DNA of 64,000 nucleotides from JAIVJZ01 sp036386515 (GTDB lineage Bacteria > Acidobacteriota > Blastocatellia > Pyrinomonadales > Pyrinomonadaceae), in NCBI GenBank assembly GCA_036386515.1, contig DASVVO010000048.1:24494-88493 (forward strand). Reading direction: 5' to 3'. Positions 7,647-15,802 of the stretch are shown here, piece by piece. The notes below the pieces were generated by a model. The model saw only the letters and a list, made by a program, of their open reading frames with translations, was not told where the DNA came from and did not search any database. The first letter of the stretch is position 1. Each line of letters opens with the position of its first letter. Both the position numbers and the translations under genes were made by a program.

Positions 7647-9971
7647 ATGAGTGCCTCACAATACATTATCCACGAGCTATACGATCCGGAAGACACCCGC
7701 TACTGGAGGCTTCACTGGTTTGAGCAGTTGACCATGAACCAGAAGACTCGCGAGCCGCTGCTCGAAGCCCTCTTCGTCCCGCTCATGCGCACCGGCCTCG
7801 ACATCGACAGCAACCCGCGCGCACTTCTAGACAACAAGTCTTACAGTTTCGATGAGGCTAAAAAGATTGAGGTCGGCGGCGGGCAACTCCCCATGCTACA
7901 CATCGGCTTGCTGCTCCACCAGGGAAGTCCCGTCAAGCGCCCCCGCTACCAGCGCAAGGTCTTCAAGCTGTTAATCGAGCGTCACTCGACCGAAGTCCTG
8001 GCCGTCAAGAGCGGGCACAGGCCGCAGCCCCGCGCGAGGAAGATTTACGACATCCCTTACAAGCAGTACGAGCTTGGGGGCACTAGCGACTACGTTAGGT
8101 GTCTGCACATCCGCGTACCGGAGGGGCGCTCGGACGGAATCACCAAGGTCATTATCCCGTGCGCGGAACTGATCCGTTTCCACTACGGTAACTCCTCTGA
8201 GTTGTTCCACGAGATTCTCACCAACGGCTTGGCGGGTGATCCCAACCGGGTTTTCAACCCGGACAAGACCGTGCTGCCGGGTGGGACTGAGGCCGCCTTC
8301 GTCCAGTTGTCGGCCTATGTGAAGAGGGAGGACGCGCCCATCGTGGCGCGCTACGCCTTCGCACATCGCGCCCTCAACCAGGGGCGGCGCATCTACATCT
8401 CGGCTGGTTACAACGCAACGCATCCGTACCCGGGCGAGCGTAATCATCCCGAGCCGCAGGGACGCCTGCCGGAAGTGAGTCTGCCGTATGAGAACGTGGA
8501 GACGCGGCTCGTCGTTTGCGGCAAGGAGATAGTGTCGGGCGGGAGAAAACACTTTCTGGTTTATTACATTGAGAGCGACAGCGCGCCCTTCCCATTCCAA
8601 TACTTCGAGTACAAGCAAGACGGCGACGAGGTGATCTACTCTGTAACCGACGAGACGCTACCGGACATTGGGCGGGGCGTGAGCGTGGACGATAAAGGCG
8701 GGCAGATCATCACGGTCAATGACGAGATCGAGGAGATATTCATCCGCACGGACAAGGAGCCCTCGCCCGCTAAAGAGCAGGTGGAGGAGCTGATGTGGGA
8801 GAACAAGTTTCCCGACTTAAAGAAGAAGAAATGGCGCCGGCGGGACGAAGGCGGCTCACGCAAGCGCCCGCCTCAGCGAGAGCCTAGTTTCGTCCAAGGG
8901 CACGATATGACCGCGGAAAAATCGACCGCGCCCCCCGGAGAGACCGATACCAAAGTAGGTCCGCTGAGCTTCGTGTACGACTTCGATTCTGACGACGACA
9001 GTGAGGTAACGAGGGAAGCAACGGGTACGGAAGAAGTTCCGCCGGATGAGCCGCCGGGAGAGAAGACGCCGGAGGTGAGGCCACGACGCACGACCTTTCA
9101 TGGCAAGGCGATGCGAGCCAGCTACGAGATGTTCGAGCAGCTCGTCAATCTGCTCGGAAGGATTTACCCGGAGAAGCTGAGTTGCGAGATCGTGCAAGTG
9201 CCCAAGAGCAGGGAGATGGTGAGACCCGCACGCTCCCTCTCCGAATTCCCGACCGAATGGGAAGGTACTCCCATTGATTGGACGATAGTAACCAGAGACG
9301 GGGAGACGCGGCCGCGTCGCCTCATCGCAGCGCGCGGCATCTGTTTAGGCGAGCACTACTTCTACCTGCTGGAGATCGAGCCTCCGGAGCGTGATGAGGA
9401 GAAGGAGCCTGAGGCGCGTCGCCAAGGCAAGAAGCCCCCGAAACCCCGCACCTACACGATGCTCCTAGTTCATTACAATAGGCGGAGGGGCTTCGCCGAA
9501 ATGACCGCCGATGACTTGCGGAAGGTCCTAGTGACCTGCGCTTGGAACGGAGGCTCCTGGCTGAAGCCGGGGCAGTTGGATCAGTTCGGCTGGTACAAGT
9601 TCAAGCACGCCTCCCGGCTGGAGAGGGCTTTCGTCGCGCGCATCATCAGGTACTTGTCAGGGTCGGGGCTGATGCCGCTGGAGAAGGCTGAGGCCGCCGA
9701 ACTGCGGCGAAGGCTTAATGAGATAAAGATCAATGAGCCAGCACAGTCCGACGAGCGGTCTCAGGGCGGCGAGCAAGCCCAAGCCGGTGATGTGCCTGCG
9801 GGTGCCGAAGCATCCGGTGAGGAAGTTTCTCCCCGAACTTCGGGGACCGATGAAGTCCCTCAAATTGAGTCCGTCGAGGCCGACGAGTCGTCCGAGCGCG
9901 ACGAGCTGCCTGCGGGCGGTGAGGCGTCCGAGTCAGGTGAACCCTCCGGGGATGGCGGCTCGTCCGCATAG
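7647..9971 (+). CDS. Large TnsE-like protein of the Tn7-like element
   Basis: This protein of 774 residues resembles Tn7 TnsE in layout by my own comparison from memory. An N-terminal domain with a KVIIPCAELIRFHYGNSS motif recalls the IPxxELxR segment of TnsE. A RKHFLVYYIES strand lies mid-protein, followed by an acidic/basic linker with an Arg/Lys patch. The C-terminal domain (SYEMFEQLVNLLGRIYPEKL, RLIAARGICLGEHYFYLLEIE, WNGGSWLKPG) recalls the TnsE DNA-binding domain. The last 90 residues are Glu/Ser/Gly-rich and disordered. It is longer than Tn7 TnsE (about 540 residues) and stands alone at the end opposite tnsAB. TnsE directs transposition to replicating DNA and conjugal plasmids. If it is not TnsE, it is an uncharacterised cargo protein. 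Confidence 0.5.
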   Translation: MSASQYIIHELYDPEDTRYWRLHWFEQLTMNQKTREPLLEALFVPLMRTGLDIDSNPRALLDNKSYSFDEAKKIEVGGGQLPMLHIGLLLHQGSPVKRPRYQRKVFKLLIERHSTEVLAVKSGHRPQPRARKIYDIPYKQYELGGTSDYVRCLHIRVPEGRSDGITKVIIPCAELIRFHYGNSSELFHEILTNGLAGDPNRVFNPDKTVLPGGTEAAFVQLSAYVKREDAPIVARYAFAHRALNQGRRIYISAGYNATHPYPGERNHPEPQGRLPEVSLPYENVETRLVVCGKEIVSGGRKHFLVYYIESDSAPFPFQYFEYKQDGDEVIYSVTDETLPDIGRGVSVDDKGGQIITVNDEIEEIFIRTDKEPSPAKEQVEELMWENKFPDLKKKKWRRRDEGGSRKRPPQREPSFVQGHDMTAEKSTAPPGETDTKVGPLSFVYDFDSDDDSEVTREATGTEEVPPDEPPGEKTPEVRPRRTTFHGKAMRASYEMFEQLVNLLGRIYPEKLSCEIVQVPKSREMVRPARSLSEFPTEWEGTPIDWTIVTRDGETRPRRLIAARGICLGEHYFYLLEIEPPERDEEKEPEARRQGKKPPKPRTYTMLLVHYNRRRGFAEMTADDLRKVLVTCAWNGGSWLKPGQLDQFGWYKFKHASRLERAFVARIIRYLSGSGLMPLEKAEAAELRRRLNEIKINEPAQSDERSQGGEQAQAGDVPAGAEASGEEVSPRTSGTDEVPQIESVEADESSERDELPAGGEASESGEPSGDGGSSA

Positions 9972-10110
9972 CGGGCGGGTGATACATCCGGTTCAGGTGT
10001 GATTAAAAGGCGGATGCAAGCAGGCTTGCGGGCGTTGAAAAACTTATTGCATCCTGGGCAGGAGGGGTTAGATCTCTCGGCTCACGGGCGTCTCCTCCTT
10101 TTGGGCACTA

Positions 10111-10410
10111 TTACCCCGTGGTCGCCCCCCGCTTTGCATACGTTTGCCATGCCTGCGCGAACGCCGCGGCGGCCTCCAGCGGCGACTCGTACCACTGGCG
10201 GTTCGTTTCGAGGTGCCAGAAGAAAAACTCTGAAGCGATGTCGGGCGTGCCCGGCATTACTTGGTAGGCTACCGTGTTGCCCATCCCCGTCGTGCTGTCG
10301 CCCTCGCCTGTATAAACTTTGACGGGAAAGCCGACGGCCTGTGAAGTTATTTCCTCGATGTAGTGCTCGTTTTGTAGCCAGTATTCTCTGTCGGGCTTTC
10401 TCATCCTCAT
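10111..10410 (-). CDS. Small hypothetical cargo protein
   Basis: This 99-residue acidic protein (NEHYIEEITSQAVGFPVKVY, GMGNTVAYQVMPGTPDIASEFFFWHLET) has a good GGAGAGA ribosome-binding site directly before ATG 10410. I recognise no family. Even composition and a plausible globular sequence favour this frame over the overlapping 138-residue frame, which is Arg-rich and looks like a shadow. It is convergent with the TnsE-like gene. Confidence 0.6.
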   Translation of the reverse strand: MRMRKPDREYWLQNEHYIEEITSQAVGFPVKVYTGEGDSTTGMGNTVAYQVMPGTPDIASEFFFWHLETNRQWYESPLEAAAAFAQAWQTYAKRGATTG

Positions 10411-10613
10411 TCTCTCCGGTTATACTTTTGTTAGTAGGTGAAAATTCAAGCCAAGCGTAGCCTGCGCCTATTGTAAGCGGTGCCTCACCTGCGGACAACT
10501 GCTCCTCATGCCGTCTTGCTCTCGCCCGTAGACGCCGGAGTAGTCACACAAAGTTAAGCACATCATCGAGGCATAGCAGGTTACGTCATGGCTGAGGCTT
10601 GAGGGGTGAAGCT

Positions 10614-11711
10614 ATGAGCGATGATCTTTCCGCCGTGAGTGCGGCTACCGAGGTGCCGGGCAACGAGAGTTATGTCCGGCTTGCGACGGACATCGTCGGA
10701 GGGGTTTCCCGCGGCAGGGCGGGCTTCGGGGCGTTCCGCCAGTTCTCAGACATCAGCCGTGAGACGATGAGGCTGGTCTTAAACTCCGGGTTCTTCGCTA
10801 ACAGTGGGAAGCGCGGCTTTCCCGCGTGGCTGGTGGACGACGAGGTACTGCACTATTACATAAAGCGGTCCCAGCTCGATTACAGGTACTTCGTCGATCA
10901 AGCGCTCGCCTCCCCGGCGGCCTACGACCCGGCTTGCATGTGGGCTTTGTTCTGGGCGCTCGCCAGGGCAGAGCACGAGTTCTTGTTCCGGTACGTCCCC
11001 TTCTGGAGTCACGAGGAACGGCTCACCGGCCATCTCGTCTCGCAGATCGTCGAGCGCCTTGAAGACTTTGCCCCGCACTGGGCGTCGTTGAGCGGCACTC
11101 CCGAAGCTCAAGCGGAGAACCATTGTCGCCTCTTCTACGCGGACACGGCGACGGCCCGCCGGGAGTCGGAGACGGGCGCGGACTTCGGGTTGGTGATTCA
11201 CGCCCACTTCGGGCAGCGGCAGGAGTATTTCAAGGTTGCACGCTTCCAGGCGAAGAAGGCAGAGGAGAACGGCTCGGCCGTGATAAATTTCGATCAGGTC
11301 AACGCCCTGCTCAATAGACCTGACGTTGGTTACTTCGTCTTCTACCATTTTCATAATCCGAAGCAGTGGAGCCTGCCGCCGACCGTCCTCCCGGCGAAGC
11401 ATTTCCAGCGCCGGCGCGACGAGCTCCAGAAGGAGAAGGCGCAGAGTACAAGCCCATCGCTCGGCAAGGAGAGGGCGCACGCGAGGAATGGGGGCTACGA
11501 CTTCGCTACGTTCGTCACGTTCGCCTTGGCCGACCCGGCGTCGGAGCACGGCGCATACGTATTGGCCGCCGAAGACGCCGTCACAGAGCTGATGAGAGTG
11601 AGGCCGCCGCTTTCGCCCCCGAGCAGGGTGATGGTCATTACACTCGGCAGCGGCGCGAGGGTGATTGACTGGCCTGAGCTTTTGAGGGAGTTTATCGGTC
11701 AGGCGCAGTGA
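10614..11711 (+). CDS. Hypothetical cargo protein with possible PD-(D/E)XK nuclease core
   Basis: This protein is about 365 residues from ATG 10614 (gaggggtgaagct upstream). The central segment RRESETGADFGLVIHAHFGQ followed by YFKVARFQAKKAEENG fits an E…D…QxK arrangement seen in some restriction-like nucleases, and a downstream YFVFYHF strand fits the core. The rest is helical and unassigned. It is the first of three same-strand genes (nuclease-like, HEPN-like, HNH-like) that look like a compact defence-type cluster. The nuclease call rests on motif resemblance only. Confidence 0.5.
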   Translation: MSDDLSAVSAATEVPGNESYVRLATDIVGGVSRGRAGFGAFRQFSDISRETMRLVLNSGFFANSGKRGFPAWLVDDEVLHYYIKRSQLDYRYFVDQALASPAAYDPACMWALFWALARAEHEFLFRYVPFWSHEERLTGHLVSQIVERLEDFAPHWASLSGTPEAQAENHCRLFYADTATARRESETGADFGLVIHAHFGQRQEYFKVARFQAKKAEENGSAVINFDQVNALLNRPDVGYFVFYHFHNPKQWSLPPTVLPAKHFQRRRDELQKEKAQSTSPSLGKERAHARNGGYDFATFVTFALADPASEHGAYVLAAEDAVTELMRVRPPLSPPSRVMVITLGSGARVIDWPELLREFIGQAQ

Positions 11712-11768
11712 CGTGAGCATCTGCTGTCTTGTCCGGTCTTGCAGTGGTGCGAGCGAGGGGAGCGTGTG

Positions 11769-12809
11769 ATGTTCATTAAGTTAAGACTCGTCGTTGAAAA
11801 ACTGTATACGATGAGCGAAGGGATACGCTTTGATGGTCTAGGCAAGGATCAGAAGACGACCGTCACTCTGCGGCCTCCTACTCAGGAAGAGGGCGAGCAG
11901 GGGCTTTCATATCATACCGTCTGCGAAGCCCGCACGGAGGTCGAGCCGTACCGTAACGCCACCCCGACGTTCGAGGCTTTGTGGGAGCGCAGAATCCCTC
12001 CCGGAGTCGATCTGAGCGGCGTCCCCGATTCAATTCGGGAGACGTGGAAGCCGGGGCACTTTGAGAAGTACGAGATTCCTCTCTCCAGTCTTCCCCGGTC
12101 GGTACACGATTTTGTCCTTCAGGTGAATAAAGAGCTGGTGGACGTGATACGGCAGGTGGTGGCGACCGCCTGCTGGCGCAGCGCCCAGACCTGCCCGACC
12201 TACCTGTTCCGCCACGGCCGCATGTTGTGGTCTATGGACGGAGAGGACTGGCGGATGGCACCGGTTAACTTTGTGGTCATGATGGACGCCCGCCCGGCCG
12301 TCCTGTCCGACCACCTGCGTGAGGAGATTGATGAGTTGATCCGCCAGGAGCGGCGAGAGCCTTTGGGCCAGGGGTTATTCCGCGAGGCGTGGACGCAGAT
12401 GGACATCAACCCGCGCAGCGCGCTGGCTATCGGCATTAGCGCGTTGGAGGCGGGGCTGAAGGAGTTGATTGGCGAGCTTGCCCCGGACGCGGAGTGGCTC
12501 GCAAGAAATGCACCCTCACCCCCGGTCGTCAATATGCTCAAGGAGTACATGCCGCTTTTGCCTGCCAAGGCTAAAATCAACGGACAGGTGCTCAGCCCGC
12601 CGGAAGCAGTGATTAAGACTATCAACGGCGGAGTCGGGTTAAGGAATCGCCTGGTGCATGGGAGCCTGCCGGAGGTCGAGTTCGAGGCGGTCAAAAAGCT
12701 GCTGCTGGCCGTGCGAGAAGTGTTATGGCTCTGTGACTACTATCGCGGGCTAGAGTGGGCGCTGGATAATCTCAGCCCGGAGACGCGCACGGCATTAGGG
12801 GTATTGTAA
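11769..12809 (+). CDS. HEPN-domain-like cargo protein
   Basis: This protein is about 346 residues from ATG 11769, with gaggggagcg 8 bases upstream. The C-terminal third is helical and carries GLRNRLVHGSLPEVEFEAVKK at about residues 290–310. It contains the R-x4-H motif of HEPN ribonucleases and non-catalytic HEPN relatives. The N-terminal two-thirds (KTTVTLRPPTQEEGEQGLSY, CPTYLFRHGRMLWSMDGEDW) is unassigned. It sits 57 bases after the nuclease-like gene and 11 bases before the HNH-like gene, so an operon is likely. RNase activity is unproven. Confidence 0.55.
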   Translation: MFIKLRLVVEKLYTMSEGIRFDGLGKDQKTTVTLRPPTQEEGEQGLSYHTVCEARTEVEPYRNATPTFEALWERRIPPGVDLSGVPDSIRETWKPGHFEKYEIPLSSLPRSVHDFVLQVNKELVDVIRQVVATACWRSAQTCPTYLFRHGRMLWSMDGEDWRMAPVNFVVMMDARPAVLSDHLREEIDELIRQERREPLGQGLFREAWTQMDINPRSALAIGISALEAGLKELIGELAPDAEWLARNAPSPPVVNMLKEYMPLLPAKAKINGQVLSPPEAVIKTINGGVGLRNRLVHGSLPEVEFEAVKKLLLAVREVLWLCDYYRGLEWALDNLSPETRTALGVL

Positions 12810-12820
12810 GGGCATTGGCG

Positions 12821-13246
12821 ATGGCGAAGATGATACCGTCGGCGGAAGACTACCGGACTTATGACGGGGCGCACTGCTTCGCCCTCTGGAAGTCGCTCGA
12901 TGACTCGTGGCGGTGTCCCGGATGCGGTCGCTCGAAGTTCGAGATCATGCGATGGATGAGGCGGACGCCACACGGGCGCGAGCCGTTCTGGGGCTGGATG
13001 GCGGGTCTCCACACGCATCACGATCATTCGCAGGGCTGTGTCGATGTCGGGCGTGGGCGCTTCGCCGAGGTCGTGGTCTGCGACCAGTGCAACGCGGTGG
13101 ACGGCCTGGCGAAGCGCCGCTTGGGCCTCCCGTCAGGCTTCTCCTTCACGCCCGCGGAAATCCGGCAGTTTGTGAAGCCGGACCCGCACGGCAGACATAC
13201 GATTGACTTCGAGCGCGCACGTCGCATTTATGAAGCGTTACGGTAA
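12821..13246 (+). CDS. HNH-endonuclease-like zinc-finger protein
   Basis: This is a 141-residue protein. A first metal-binding pair (WRCPGCGRSKFE) is followed by LHTHHDHSQGC, which resembles the HH/DH core of HNH nucleases. A second pair (VVCDQCNAVDGLAKR) closes the zinc site, an order typical of small HNH proteins that recognise or cut DNA. ATG 12821 is favoured; a TTG at 12815 is also in frame. It follows the HEPN-like gene by 11 bases and ends a probable three-gene operon. Confidence 0.65.
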   Translation: MAKMIPSAEDYRTYDGAHCFALWKSLDDSWRCPGCGRSKFEIMRWMRRTPHGREPFWGWMAGLHTHHDHSQGCVDVGRGRFAEVVVCDQCNAVDGLAKRRLGLPSGFSFTPAEIRQFVKPDPHGRHTIDFERARRIYEALR

Positions 13247-13278
13247 CAATAGGGAGTAAGACATGATTCTCTGCGCTT

Positions 13279-15195
13279 TTATTTCCTGCCGGTAGTGTCT
13301 TTGGTTAGTAATCGCGTGACTGTCTCGCACAAGCGGCCTACGTCCTGCGGCTTCTGCAAAACCGCGCTCACGCCAGCGCGCCATGCCTCTGGCTCGATGT
13401 CACTAGCTGAGAACATGATGATCGGGGTTCGTCGCCGGTGGGGAAGCGTGCGGGCGTGGCGCGTCAACTCAATTCCGTTCTGGCCGGGCAAGTCATAATC
13501 AAAGATGAAAATGCTGAAAGGCTCGTTACTAGCAAGAATCTTCAGCGCCTCCGTGCCATCAGCGCACGTCTCGACCTTCCAGCCTAAAGCCTCTAAGGTA
13601 TCCCTCACAGCATCGGCGTCTAGCTGATAATCTTCGACATGCAGAATTTTGATGGTTTGCCGCTTGGTTCGTCGGCGCTGGCGGCTGCTGCTACGTATGA
13701 TGCTTTTATTTCTCTTTTCGAGCGGGGTGCGTAAGTGCGCGAGATCGTGATGCCTGCCGCCTTCATCAAGCATAGATTGAAACGTGCCGTGATAATCCCA
13801 ACCAAGTAGGCGCGCGGCTCGCGTGATACTCCCTTTAGCGTCAATCAAAGCCCGCCTGATGTATCTGGCCTCGTAAGCGTGTACCCTTTCGGTAAGATTG
13901 AAGTTAGCCCAAAAATCGGCGAGGCTGCGGTGACGGTAGGGGGGCAAACTGGCGAGGCGCGCGGCTACAATCCGGCGCGCACACTCGCGCAGACGTGCTA
14001 TCGTCTCGGCGTCCTGCGTCTCTCTGAGTAAGGCATTTGCACGCTGGTAGGACTCTAATAGCTCGCGCTCAGTGATGCGCTCGCCGTGTTCCTCAATGAA
14101 TACGAGCAAGGCGCGTCCGGCATCCTCGACGGCTCCTGCTGCTTCGGCGACCTTCGCTGCCTTTCGTAATGTGTTGCGCGATTCCGGGAAGTTCCCTAGC
14201 TTCGCCTGTACGCGGCCTTGTGTCGTAAGTGCTTCGGCGTACAAGCCTTGCTCTCCGCCTCTGGAAAGTACTCGCACAGCCTCGCTGATTGTGCGCTCTG
14301 CTTTGCGCGTCCGACCTTCAGCGAGTAAGACAAGGGCGCGGGCGTCGTCCACCTGAGCGACCCTACCTTTGTCGCGCACGACAAGGAACAGGACGCGAGC
14401 ACTGTTTAGGTGATCATGTGCTTCTTGGTATCGCCCGACGAGGTAAAGCAAATATCCTAGATTGCTCTCGGCGCTCGCACGGTAGCTGGTATGTCCTGCC
14501 AGTTCAAAGTAATGTGACGCGGCTGTATATTCGATGATGGCGCGGTCTTTATAATCCGGTCGGCGCTCGGTCTTGCCTAAGAACATCAACACGCAACCGA
14601 GCTGATTATGAAACTTGCCTTTTAAGGCGTAGTTCGTACTTTCTTCCAGCGTCGGTGCGAGGTCTGACAGAATCCGTAAAGCGTCATTGAGCCTGCCCGT
14701 TGAAAATTCAACCATCGTGCGCCTGATTGAAATCTTCGCTTTTAGCTCCGGGTCTTGTTCGGCGAGTCTCTTTAGTGCTTCGTTATAAATATCGCGCGCC
14801 TCGTCGAAAGCTCCCTCGCGCCAGTAGCAAAAGGCAAGGTCGCTCTGCGCGGCTGCGGCTCTGGCGGGTTCACCTAGAGCCTCAAAGCGGGTCATACTGT
14901 TGCTGATTAGGTCTTTGGCCGCTTCTTGCTTCTCTTTATCTTGGGCGGCACTGGCGAGCCAACCTGATAGCGTGCCGACGCGCAAAACTATCTCTGCCGC
15001 CGTGCATTCGGTTAGCCCTTTGAGCGCAGGGCACTCACCGATGCCCTGCCAAAGCTCGGCGAGCGCGTTTATTGCGTCCTCGTACTGGCCTCTATGTTCT
15101 AAATCTGCGGCGGCGCGACAGCGAATCTCTGCCCGCGCGTCGGGTGTCAAAGTCGGGTCGTCTAATTGCCTCAACAATGAATCTGCTAAAGTCAT
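13279..15195 (-). CDS. TPR–Fis-type HTH–response-regulator receiver protein
   Basis: This protein is about 638 residues. Residues 25–400 form tetratricopeptide-like helical repeats (FCYWREGAFDEARDIYNEAL, SNLGYLLYLVGRYQEAHDHL). Around residues 460–495 a Fis-type helix-turn-helix follows (IRRALIDAKGSITRAARLLG). The C-terminal 120 residues form a receiver domain (KILHVEDYQLDADAVRDTLE, FIFDYDLPGQNG with the phospho-acceptor Asp, and the final KP in LQKPQDVGRL). No kinase gene is adjacent. The start at 15195 is preferred over 15273. It is divergent from a small secreted-peptide gene 134 bases away. TPR receptor plus peptide resembles RRNPP-type sensing, but that link is inference. Confidence 0.85.
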   Translation of the reverse strand: MTLADSLLRQLDDPTLTPDARAEIRCRAAADLEHRGQYEDAINALAELWQGIGECPALKGLTECTAAEIVLRVGTLSGWLASAAQDKEKQEAAKDLISNSMTRFEALGEPARAAAAQSDLAFCYWREGAFDEARDIYNEALKRLAEQDPELKAKISIRRTMVEFSTGRLNDALRILSDLAPTLEESTNYALKGKFHNQLGCVLMFLGKTERRPDYKDRAIIEYTAASHYFELAGHTSYRASAESNLGYLLYLVGRYQEAHDHLNSARVLFLVVRDKGRVAQVDDARALVLLAEGRTRKAERTISEAVRVLSRGGEQGLYAEALTTQGRVQAKLGNFPESRNTLRKAAKVAEAAGAVEDAGRALLVFIEEHGERITERELLESYQRANALLRETQDAETIARLRECARRIVAARLASLPPYRHRSLADFWANFNLTERVHAYEARYIRRALIDAKGSITRAARLLGWDYHGTFQSMLDEGGRHHDLAHLRTPLEKRNKSIIRSSSRQRRRTKRQTIKILHVEDYQLDADAVRDTLEALGWKVETCADGTEALKILASNEPFSIFIFDYDLPGQNGIELTRHARTLPHRRRTPIIMFSASDIEPEAWRAGVSAVLQKPQDVGRLCETVTRLLTKDTTGRK

Positions 15196-15329
15196 GTGAG
15201 GATTGCCTTTCTGATAGATGTGGAAAAATCGGCAGGCAGGCAAAAACCGCGCCTTATCAAGCAGATAAGGCACTTTCTAAGACCAAATTGTTCGGGCTTC
15301 ACCTACACACCAAAAGGAAGGAACTTGTG

Positions 15330-15584
15330 ATGAAAAGTTATCGAAATGCTGTCGCTACGCTGGTGCTGGCACTCGTGTTTTCCACGTCTGCTTTCGCGGG
15401 CGTGATTCAGACCGGCGTTACCGGCCCCGACCCGCAGCCGACGCCTACGGTGAGCAGCACGACAGAGACGACCACAACAGACGGTGTGATTCAGACTGGT
15501 AAGGCTGCATCAACACCCGGAGCGACGGACACGCTAACGGGAATCGCGCTGAACCTGCTGCAAGGCGTGTTCTCCCTGTTCTAA
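15330..15584 (+). CDS. Small secreted peptide with duplicated GVIQTG motif
   Basis: This 84-residue precursor has a clear Sec signal peptide (KSYRNAVATLVLALVFSTSAFA, cleavage near residue 23). The mature part begins GVIQTGV, repeats GVIQTGK at residues 52–58 across a Pro/Thr-rich linker, and ends in an amphipathic, hydrophobic tail, ALNLLQGVFSLF. ATG 15330 follows aaaggaaggaac, a strong ribosome-binding site; the longer open frame upstream overlaps the divergent gene and is not used. Pairing with the divergent TPR–Fis–receiver gene suggests a signalling peptide or a regulated target. I recall similar peptides beside similar regulators in acidobacterial genomes, unverified here. Confidence 0.75.
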   Translation: MKSYRNAVATLVLALVFSTSAFAGVIQTGVTGPDPQPTPTVSSTTETTTTDGVIQTGKAASTPGATDTLTGIALNLLQGVFSLF

Positions 15585-15630
15585 AGGGGCAAGCAGTTCA
15601 ACTAATTGTTTGGCTGCCGTGAGGATCACG

Positions 15631-15677
15631 GGCGGCGCGTTCGTTGTGTGTCCGCCGCCACTATACAATAATTTTTG
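15631..15677 (+). terminator. Possible terminator after the small peptide gene
   Basis: GGCGGCG (15631–15637) pairs with CGCCGCC (15653–15659), and a short T-run (attttt) follows about 11 bases later. The distance to the T-run is longer than ideal, so this is weak. Confidence 0.35.
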
Positions 15678-15802
15678 TGGAATGGAAGAGTAAAACGACG
15701 CTAGGTGCGGAACCACACTAGGTTCTGTTCAAGGAGTTCGTGCGGAAGATAAAGAGATCAAAAACTCGTTTGCCTACGATGAGAGGAAATTCCGATTCTA
15801 AG

